Source: Ochrobactrum sp. CGA5 (GTDB lineage: Bacteria; Pseudomonadota; Alphaproteobacteria; Rhizobiales; Rhizobiaceae). From it: 64,000 nt of DNA. Below, one piece after another: positions 57,683 to 64,000 of this stretch. Below the pieces are notes generated by a model. It saw nothing but the letters and a program-made list of their open reading frames with translations, made no database searches and was not told the origin of the DNA. Each line of letters begins with the position of its first letter. Position 1 is the first letter of the stretch. A program made the position numbers and the translations under genes. The stretch covers positions 310,001 through 374,000 of the forward strand of contig NZ_VCIG01000001.1 in assembly GCF_006345815.1 (NCBI RefSeq). The letters run 5' to 3'.

Positions 57683-59977
57683 ATGCCTGATTTACTGCTC
57701 GAACTTTTCTCGGAAGAGATTCCTGCGCGTATGCAGCGCAAGGCTGCCGGTGACCTGAAGAAGATGATCACCGACGGCCTGGTGGAAGCCGGTCTGACCT
57801 ATGAAGCTGCGACCGCTTATTGGACCCCGCGCCGCCTGACGCTCGACATTCGTGGCCTCACCGTGCGCTCCAAGGATGTGCATGAAGACATCAAGGGTCC
57901 GTCGGTTGCCGCCCCGGAGCAGGCTATTCAGGGCTTTTTGCGCAAGGCTGGCCTCAGCGATGTGTCTCAGGCGCATGTGCATTCCGATCCGAAGAAGGGT
58001 GATTTTTACGTCGCTCATCTGACCAAGCCCGGCCGCGCTGCGGAAGAAATCGTTGCCGAGCTGGTGCCGCAGACGATCCGCAATTTCCCATGGCCGAAAT
58101 CCATGCGCTGGGGTGCGGCTTCGGCCAAGCCGGGTTCGCTTCGCTGGGTTCGCCCGCTGCAGTCCATCCTCTGCACCTTTGGTCCCGAGACCGAGGAAAC
58201 AGTGGTGATTGATTTCGATGTCGATGGCATCAAGTCGGGCAATGTCACCTATGGCCATCGTTTCCTGAGCGACGGTCAGCCAATCAAAGTGCGCCGCTTC
58301 GAGGATTATGTCGAAAAGCTCGAAAAAGCTTTCGTGGTTCTCGATGCCGAGCGCCGCAAGGAAATCATTTCGCAGGACGCGCATAATCTCGCATTTGCGT
58401 CCGGGCTTGAGCTGGTCGAGGACGAGGGCCTTCTGGAAGAAGTGTCGGGTCTTGTCGAATGGCCGGTCGTGCTGATGGGTGAATTTGAGGAAGAGTTTCT
58501 TGCGATCCCGCCGGAAGTTATCCGCCTTACCATCCGCGCTAACCAGAAGTGTTTTGTCACCCGCAAGCAGGGTGAAGCGCAAGCCCTGTCCAACCGGTTC
58601 ATTCTGGTGTCGAACATCGCTGCCCGCGATGGCGGCACGGAAATCGCCTATGGCAACGGCAAGGTGGTGCGCGCACGTCTGTCGGATGCGCTCTATTTCT
58701 GGCACACCGATCAGCATGATCTGCCGGACCTCGACAAGCTGGCCGTATCGGCGGAAAAGTTTGGTCTTGACCTGAAAAAGCCGCTCGATCAGCGTATGGC
58801 GCGTCTGGATGCACTCAATGTGACTTTCCATGCGAAGCTCGGTACGCAAGGCGCTCGCGTTGAACGCATTCGCGAGCTGGCAGCACAGATTGCTCCGCTG
58901 GTTGGTGCCGATCCGAAACTTGCCACCCGTGCGGCCGTGCTCGCCAAGGCCGATCTGCAAACCGAAGTTGTCGGAGAATTCCCCGAGCTTCAGGGCGCTA
59001 TGGGGCGCAAATATGCGTTGCTTCAGGGTGAAGACGAAGCCGTCGCCGCTGCAATTGAAGAACATTACAAGCCACAAGGCCCGTCCGATGCCGTGCCGAA
59101 GAACCCGGTTTCTGTTGCTGTTGCGCTGGCCGACAAGCTCGACACGCTGGTCGGATTCTGGGCCATCGACGAAAAGCCGACGGGCTCGAAGGACCCCTAC
59201 GCATTGCGTCGCGCAGCGTTGGGCGTGATCCGGTTGCTGCTGTCGCAGGAATGGAAATTCCCGCTGCTACCGCTCTTCCGCTCGGCGTTTGCCGCGCTGA
59301 AAGAAGGGCAGGTCCAACGCAAGTTGCGCGAGTTTCAAGCCAAGCTTGCTGCGGAAGACTCCGGTGACGTCGACGGCGAGCAGGATGTCGACAACGCATT
59401 GGCCAACTATGAAAAGCAGGTTCGCGCCGAGGCGGAAGCATCGTCCGAGCCGGTACTGGCCGATCTTCTGTCCTTCCTCCATGACCGTTTCAAGGTACAT
59501 CTGAAGGAAGAAGGCGCACGTTACGACGCAATTGACGCCGTATTGGCGCCGGAAGCCGACAATCTGCTTTTGGTCGCGCGGCGCTTAGAAGCGCTGATCG
59601 TCTTTATCAATGAAGAAGATGGTAAAAACCTTCTGGCTGGCACCAAGCGCGCCGCCAACATTCTCGCTGCCGAAGAGAAGAAGGGTACCAAGGTCGCGGA
59701 GAGCGTGAACGCTTCCCTTCTTCGCGAAGCGGAAGAAAAGGCGCTGTTCGAGGCCGTCACTCTGGCTTCGCAAGATGCCGAGGCTGCAATTGCCCGTGAA
59801 GACTTCAACGGTGCGATGCTGGCGCTCGCCAAGCTGCGCGGTCCTGTTGATACTTTCTTTGAAAAAGTGCTGGTCAACGATGAGGACGAAAATGTCCGAG
59901 CCAATCGTCTGGCATTGCTCGATCAGATTCGTGCGGCCACCGGAAAAGTGGCGGATTTCTCCAAGATCGCTGGCTGA
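57683..59977 (+). CDS. glyS: Glycine--tRNA ligase beta subunit
   Basis: Tetrameric (alpha2beta2) synthetase partner, 764 residues: [18 protein letters not shown] at the N-terminus, [49 protein letters not shown] and a C-terminal anticodon-binding DALR-type domain. Long but normal for the family. Ends at a strong UUCG terminator. Confidence 0.97.
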   Translation: MPDLLLELFSEEIPARMQRKAAGDLKKMITDGLVEAGLTYEAATAYWTPRRLTLDIRGLTVRSKDVHEDIKGPSVAAPEQAIQGFLRKAGLSDVSQAHVHSDPKKGDFYVAHLTKPGRAAEEIVAELVPQTIRNFPWPKSMRWGAASAKPGSLRWVRPLQSILCTFGPETEETVVIDFDVDGIKSGNVTYGHRFLSDGQPIKVRRFEDYVEKLEKAFVVLDAERRKEIISQDAHNLAFASGLELVEDEGLLEEVSGLVEWPVVLMGEFEEEFLAIPPEVIRLTIRANQKCFVTRKQGEAQALSNRFILVSNIAARDGGTEIAYGNGKVVRARLSDALYFWHTDQHDLPDLDKLAVSAEKFGLDLKKPLDQRMARLDALNVTFHAKLGTQGARVERIRELAAQIAPLVGADPKLATRAAVLAKADLQTEVVGEFPELQGAMGRKYALLQGEDEAVAAAIEEHYKPQGPSDAVPKNPVSVAVALADKLDTLVGFWAIDEKPTGSKDPYALRRAALGVIRLLLSQEWKFPLLPLFRSAFAALKEGQVQRKLREFQAKLAAEDSGDVDGEQDVDNALANYEKQVRAEAEASSEPVLADLLSFLHDRFKVHLKEEGARYDAIDAVLAPEADNLLLVARRLEALIVFINEEDGKNLLAGTKRAANILAAEEKKGTKVAESVNASLLREAEEKALFEAVTLASQDAEAAIAREDFNGAMLALAKLRGPVDTFFEKVLVNDEDENVRANRLALLDQIRAATGKVADFSKIAG

Positions 59978-59998
59978 CTATTGGCAGTACGAAACAAT

Positions 59999-60025
59999 AT
60001 GGCGCCTTCGGGCGCCATTTTTTTA
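59999..60025. terminator. Terminator after glyS
   Basis: ATGGCGCC, loop TTCG, GGCGCCAT, then a seven-T run that also contains the stop of the convergent gene. Confidence 0.95.
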
Positions 60026-60430
60026 CTTCAGGCTGGGTCTGAGCACGAGAGAACTGAGGTCGATTTCGCCGGACGCTCCGGCCCAAGTATCGCCAACCAC
60101 CCGCACCGGCTTGGCAGGGTCAAAGTCTTCAGCTGGCGTGGCGGGCGTTTCAAGAAGATCGTCTGGGACTGGCTGCCCCTGCATACGCGCCATATAGGCA
60201 CGGGCGCGCTTGCGGCGGGCCTCGATTGCCTTCTGGGCGGCCAGTTCTGAGGCCTGTTTCTCCGCGCAAGGTCCACAGACGGGCAGTCCGTTGGCGCCGA
60301 TTTTGTCGTAGCCGATATAATCTATGGAACCGACCTGGTAAGTGGATGGCGCGCGCTCATCCCCGTTTGCGGAAGCAATTGCGGGCAGTCCGATGGCCGT
60401 CAACGAAATAGCGATAAATCGCGATAACAT
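60023..60430 (-). CDS. Exported hypothetical protein
   Basis: 135 residues. Signal peptide MLSRFIAISLTAIGLPAIASA. Two Cys in LPVCGPCAEKQ could bind a metal or form a disulfide; the middle is a charged helix (EARRKRARAYMARMQG), and the end is acidic then RPSLK. No family recognised. GAGGTGA precedes the ATG. Confidence 0.75.
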   Translation of the reverse strand: MLSRFIAISLTAIGLPAIASANGDERAPSTYQVGSIDYIGYDKIGANGLPVCGPCAEKQASELAAQKAIEARRKRARAYMARMQGQPVPDDLLETPATPAEDFDPAKPVRVVGDTWAGASGEIDLSSLVLRPSLK

Positions 60431-60628
60431 TATTCACCTCACGCATGAATAATATCATTATGCCCTGAAAAACCTAACAAAACGCAATTTTCCATGCGCA
60501 ATCATGATCGTCTTTCCGCGTTCTTCCCCGAATAGAGTCCGAGTTTGCTTGCGCATCGCTTGCACCGGGGCTTGAGCTTGTGTAGGCAGAACGGGCTTAA
60601 CTTGGGACGCCCGAGAGGCGGAAAGCCA

Positions 60629-61600
60629 GTGTCCGATACAGTCAAATTCGATGATGAGGCAGTCCCGCGCGCGGTGGAAGTGCTGCGGCGCGGCGGTCTC
60701 GTCGCCATTCCGACCGAGACGGTCTATGGCCTTGCCGCCGACTCTGCGAACGGTGAGGGTGTGGCCGGTATCTTCGCGGCCAAGGGGCGACCTCAGTTCA
60801 ACCCTCTGATTGCGCATGTGAGCGGCATCGCCATGGCCGAGCGCTATGTCACTTTTGACGCTCTTTCACGCAAGCTTGCCGAGATGTTCTGGCCGGGTCC
60901 GCTGACCATCGTGCTGCCGCTGAAGGAAAGGCAGGATACGGACCGTCCGATCCATCCCCTTGTAACCGCCGGACTTTCGACCCTTGCCGTTCGTATGCCG
61001 CTTGGCCGTGTGCGCGATATCATCACTGGGCTTGATAGTCCTGTGGCAGCACCGAGCGCAAACACGTCGGGGCGCATCAGCCCGACAAGCGCTCGTGCCG
61101 TTGCAGACGATCTCGGCAACAAGCTTGATCTGATCCTCGATGCCGGTCCGTGCGGTGTTGGAGTTGAATCCACCATCGTCAAGGTTGACGGCAATAAAGT
61201 GCATTTGCTCCGTCCGGGCGGACTGGCTGCGGAAGAGATTGAAGCCGTCATCGGCGAAAAGCTCGTGCGTGCCGACCACTCCTCTGCAATTCAGGCGCCG
61301 GGCATGATGGCTTCGCATTATGCGCCGGATGCTGCGATGCGGCTTGGCGTCGGCTCTGTGCGGCCGGGTGAAGCCCTGCTTGCCTTTGGCCCCCATCGCG
61401 TGGCCGGGGCTGATGCGGCAACGGCGATTATGAACCTGAGCGCTGACGGAAATTTACGTGAAGCTGCAGCCAATCTGTTCGATTTCATGCGCAGGCTGGA
61501 TGCGACTGGTGCCAAGACCATCGCCGTTGAACCTATCCCCTTTGAGGGCCTCGGCGAGGCCATCAATGACCGTTTAAAGCGCGCGGCGGCCCCGCGTTAA
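60629..61600 (+). CDS. L-threonylcarbamoyladenylate synthase (Sua5/YwlC type)
   Basis: Makes TC-AMP for the tRNA t6A37 modification. 323 residues, the long Sua5 form: YrdC domain (LVAIPTETVYGLAADS, FAAKGRPQFNPLI, APSANTSGRISPTSA) and a C-terminal Sua5 domain (APGMMASHYAPDAAM). GTG start at 60629 with GAGGCGG upstream is preferred over an upstream in-frame start. Confidence 0.94.
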   Translation: MSDTVKFDDEAVPRAVEVLRRGGLVAIPTETVYGLAADSANGEGVAGIFAAKGRPQFNPLIAHVSGIAMAERYVTFDALSRKLAEMFWPGPLTIVLPLKERQDTDRPIHPLVTAGLSTLAVRMPLGRVRDIITGLDSPVAAPSANTSGRISPTSARAVADDLGNKLDLILDAGPCGVGVESTIVKVDGNKVHLLRPGGLAAEEIEAVIGEKLVRADHSSAIQAPGMMASHYAPDAAMRLGVGSVRPGEALLAFGPHRVAGADAATAIMNLSADGNLREAAANLFDFMRRLDATGAKTIAVEPIPFEGLGEAINDRLKRAAAPR

Positions 61601-61624
61601 TATCATTCTATTAAGAGACAGACT

Positions 61625-63037
61625 ATGCTGGACACCGCTCTGATCGAACGTTTCTCCGCCATCGTGGGCGAAAAGAATGCGCTCACCGCGCCGGAAGATC
61701 TCGCCGCTTATCTCATCGAGCAGCGCGATCTCTATCACGGACGTACGCCGCTTGTCCTTCGTCCAGGCTCAACGGAAGAAGTCGCGGCCATCATGAAGCT
61801 TGCCAGCGAGACGAAAACGCCGGTGGTGCCGCAGGGCGGCAATACCGGTCTCGTCGGCGGCCAGCAGCCGGATGAAAGCGGCGCGGCCATCATTCTGTCG
61901 CTGGGCCGCATGAATCGCATCCGCAATCTCGATACGGTCGGCAATCTGGTGACGCTCGAAGCGGGCGTGATATTGAAGAATCTTCAGGATACCGTTGAGA
62001 AAGCCGGGCGCCTGTTTCCGCTTTCGCTGGGCGCAGAAGGCTCGTGCCAGATCGGTGGCAACCTTGGCTCCAATGCTGGCGGCACGGCGGTTCTTGCCTA
62101 TGGCAATATGCGCGAGCTTTGCCTCGGTCTGGAGGTCGTGCTGCCGACCGGCGAGATTCTTAACGATCTTCGCTATGTGAAGAAGGATAATACCGGTTAC
62201 GACTTGAAAGACCTTTTCGTTGGTTCGGAAGGCACGCTCGGTATCATCACGGCTGCAGTGCTGAAAATCTTCCCGCAGCCAAAAGGCAAGGGTGTGGCTT
62301 ATGCGGGCCTTCGCAATCCGGAAGACGTGCTGCGCCTGTTCCAGCTTGCAACGGAACATGCAGGCCCGTCGCTGACCGGCTTCGAGCTCATGCCGCGCGT
62401 CGGCGTAGAATTTACCGTGCGTCATGTCGACGGTGTGCGCGATCCGCTCGAAAGCCCGCATGACTGGTATGTGCTGATCGATATTTCCTCGTCCCGCTCG
62501 GAAGAAGATGCGCGCACGACACTGGAAACCATCCTCACTGAAGCCTTTGAGAACGACATTATTCAGGATGCCGCCATTGCGGAAAGCGTAGCGCAGGCAC
62601 AGTCCTTCTGGAAAATGCGTGAGGAAATGTCCTGGGCGCAGAAGCCGGAGGGCGGCTCGATCAAGCACGATATATCCGTGCCGGTCGCTTCGATTCCCGC
62701 CTTCATCCACCAAGCCAATGCCGCGACGCTGGAAATGATTCCCGGTGCGCGTATCGTTTGCTTCGGCCATATCGGCGACGGCAACCTGCATTACAACGTT
62801 TCGCAGCCTGTCGGCGCCGACAAGGAAGCTTTCCTTGCGCGCTGGCATGACCTCAATCATCGTATCCACACGATTGTCGCGAGCTATATGGGCTCGATTT
62901 CGGCTGAACACGGTATTGGTCAGCTCAAGCGGGAAGAACTGGCTTTCTTCAAGCAGGATGTTGCGCTCGACCTGATGCGCCGTATCAAGTCGGCTTTCGA
63001 TCCGGCAGGCATCATGAACCCCGGTAAGGTTCTGTAG
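61625..63037 (+). CDS. FAD-linked 2-hydroxyacid dehydrogenase (D-lactate/D-2-hydroxyglutarate dehydrogenase-like)
   Basis: 470 residues. The PCMH-type FAD domain has PVVPQGGNTGLVGGQQ and LGSNAGGTAVLAYGN; the substrate domain has FGHIGDGNLHYNVSQP with metal-binding His and the ending SAEHGIGQLKREEL. Such enzymes oxidise D-lactate, D-2-hydroxyglutarate or related acids; D2HGDH-like is the best guess. 24 bases after the Sua5-type gene, perhaps one operon. Confidence 0.9.
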   Translation: MLDTALIERFSAIVGEKNALTAPEDLAAYLIEQRDLYHGRTPLVLRPGSTEEVAAIMKLASETKTPVVPQGGNTGLVGGQQPDESGAAIILSLGRMNRIRNLDTVGNLVTLEAGVILKNLQDTVEKAGRLFPLSLGAEGSCQIGGNLGSNAGGTAVLAYGNMRELCLGLEVVLPTGEILNDLRYVKKDNTGYDLKDLFVGSEGTLGIITAAVLKIFPQPKGKGVAYAGLRNPEDVLRLFQLATEHAGPSLTGFELMPRVGVEFTVRHVDGVRDPLESPHDWYVLIDISSSRSEEDARTTLETILTEAFENDIIQDAAIAESVAQAQSFWKMREEMSWAQKPEGGSIKHDISVPVASIPAFIHQANAATLEMIPGARIVCFGHIGDGNLHYNVSQPVGADKEAFLARWHDLNHRIHTIVASYMGSISAEHGIGQLKREELAFFKQDVALDLMRRIKSAFDPAGIMNPGKVL

Positions 63038-63355
63038 AAATAACACTATTCCTGAATGCCAGACGGGCGGTATTAACCGCCCGTTTGTTTTGGTAAACAA
63101 GTCTTCAGAAGAATTTCCGAATTCTTACACCTGGTTGCAATCTGCTAACCAAAGGAAAAGGCAGGGAAAAGTTAACTTAACTCATTAAGCCCGCCGGTAA
63201 TAAACCGCGCCTATTGTCCATCTCAACGAAGAGCAAAAGCTCGACAAAGGGAAGCCGGAACAACCGGCTCTCAAAAAGCAAGTCCAGCAAAAGTGCGTAG
63301 CGGTTTTGCGTTGGAACTTGCGTAAAAAAGAGACAGAGAGACAGAGGCGTCGAAA
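63038..63355. other. 318-base gap without a gene
   Basis: Contains the terminator above and an A+T-rich stretch near 63150-63185 (AAAGTTAACTTAACTCATTA) that may hold the promoter of the next gene. Nothing else recognised. Confidence 0.5.
63063..63092 (+). terminator. Terminator after the FAD dehydrogenase
   Basis: ACGGGCGG, loop TATTAA, CCGCCCGT, then TTGTTTT, 25 bases after the stop. Confidence 0.9.
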
Positions 63356-63922
63356 ATGATGAGCAAGGGACTGAAGCCCGACTGGGCGGGACGAGAATTG
63401 CGGCTCGATCCGTTTCATTTTCCACAGGTGGTGACCTACGCAACCCACGACGGCAGCACCGACGTTACCTTCACCATCAATGAGCGTGGCGCAGTGATCC
63501 GGCAGGTTCTGCCTTCAAGCGGCCTGCCGATGTCGATTGCTCTCCCGGCCAACGCATTTGTTGGTGTTGCCGCCCGTGCGGTGGAAGACGAGTTCGGCGA
63601 AATCACCGTGACGCTGGAGCTGATGCATGAAGATCCTCAGCTCTCCGTTCCCTTGCTTGTTGCACATGATCTGACCGACGTTGCCGCTGACTGGCGCGCT
63701 TGGGCCGCGAGCTTTAATCTGCCGATGATGCTGGTTGAGGAAGATGGCGTCGCCCGTCCGCTTTATCAAAGCACGGGCGCGGTCCGCACCAGCCAGCCAC
63801 AGGCTCGCCGTCAGGGGCAGGAGCCGCGCCGCCGTCGCCCGCGTTTTCTCGCCCGCCGCAAGACCGGTACGCTTGGCGTCCGTTTGGTGATCTCCGGCAA
63901 GGAAATCATTGCTCGCAATTGA
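63356..63922 (+). CDS. DUF6101-like conserved hypothetical protein
   Basis: 188 residues, cytoplasmic. LPSSGLPMSIALPANAFVG, LTDVAADWRAWAASFNLPMML and a basic Arg-rich C-terminal tail (RRQGQEPRRRRPRFLARRKT). Resembles a conserved rhizobial protein family annotated DUF6101; the name is from memory of the family pattern. Function unknown. It ends at a dispersed repeat copy. Confidence 0.75.
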   Translation: MMSKGLKPDWAGRELRLDPFHFPQVVTYATHDGSTDVTFTINERGAVIRQVLPSSGLPMSIALPANAFVGVAARAVEDEFGEITVTLELMHEDPQLSVPLLVAHDLTDVAADWRAWAASFNLPMMLVEEDGVARPLYQSTGAVRTSQPQARRQGQEPRRRRPRFLARRKTGTLGVRLVISGKEIIARN

Positions 63923-63923
63923 G

Positions 63924-64000
63924 TTAGAGCGCATCCCGAAAGTGTGAAACGGTTTTCGGACGAGGTGCGCGTCAAAACAAACAGTTAGAGCGCCGATCTG
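63924..64000. repeat. Dispersed intergenic repeat, copy D (runs to window edge)
   Basis: TTAGAGCGCATCCCG, AAAGTGTGAAACGG, TTTTCGGACGAGGTGCGCG, AAAACAAACAG, TTAGAGCG and GCCGATCTG. The clearest copy; others are at 12093, 29054, 36594 and 50722. Confidence 0.8.

Noticed and set aside
57692-59077. Long minus-strand open frame antisense to glyS (461 codons)
   Set aside because: Composition follows the opposite strand of a clear synthetase gene; shadow of glyS.
61769-63100. Long minus-strand open frame antisense to the FAD dehydrogenase
   Set aside because: The plus-strand frame has all family motifs; this is a shadow frame.

Overview
The window looks like a chromosomal segment of an alphaproteobacterium of the Ochrobactrum/Brucella group (Rhizobiales). 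The grounds are moderately high GC, a FixK/FNR-controlled cco operon, a split ATP-synthase F0 operon with b and b' subunits, BacA, GlyQS, tandem DUF680-like exported peptides, and several copies of a short intergenic repeat of a type common in this group. The genus is inferred from gene content, not from a marker gene. No rRNA, tRNA, CRISPR, prophage or insertion sequence was seen.

Layout: 1-4979 (minus) is the microaerobic cbb3 oxidase operon ccoNOQP followed by ccoG, which runs off the left edge; a perfect anaerobox lies upstream at 5070. 5184-7207 is an OmpR-type two-component pair, divergent from a plus-strand envelope thiol/peptidoglycan cluster at 7336-10579 (DsbD, L,D-transpeptidase, DsbA-like). 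A PmrA/QseB-like direct repeat lies between them. 10629-12074 is an aldehyde dehydrogenase.

12.6-23.3 kb is the most unusual part. Two Ig-like-repeat proteins without signal peptides (minus) stand divergent from a 1916-residue glycine-rich type V autotransporter (plus). Stretches of this region are visibly richer in A+T than the rest, and the autotransporter gene carries several poly-G tracts. The set looks like an acquired surface or adhesin module and is the best candidate here for an undescribed system.

23.5-32.8 kb holds an alkylation-repair pair (ada and a 2OG-Fe oxygenase) with a candidate Ada box, a Spx/ArsC-like protein whose ribosome binding site lies in a nested inverted repeat, a FUSC-type membrane protein, an AadA-like nucleotidyltransferase, a ClpP paralogue, an ArsR/SRPBCC pair with a perfect palindromic operator, an MFS transporter, BacA and a polysaccharide deacetylase. 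33.0-44.2 kb is mainly core: a YfgM-like protein, Der, an Hsp70-like protein, small exported proteins, a TenA-like protein, a SleB-type hydrolase and the atpI-B-E-F'-F operon. 44.2-53.3 kb holds small metabolic and regulatory genes (Nudix, Lrp, LysE, RNase HII, radical SAM, a GT2-like protein, two DUF680-like paralogues, IspE, S49 protease, a TrmN6-like methyltransferase, DUF2007). 53.4-64 kb holds polyprenyl diphosphate synthase, a TPR protein, glyQS, Sua5/YrdC, an FAD-linked hydroxyacid dehydrogenase and a DUF6101-like protein, and ends inside another repeat copy.
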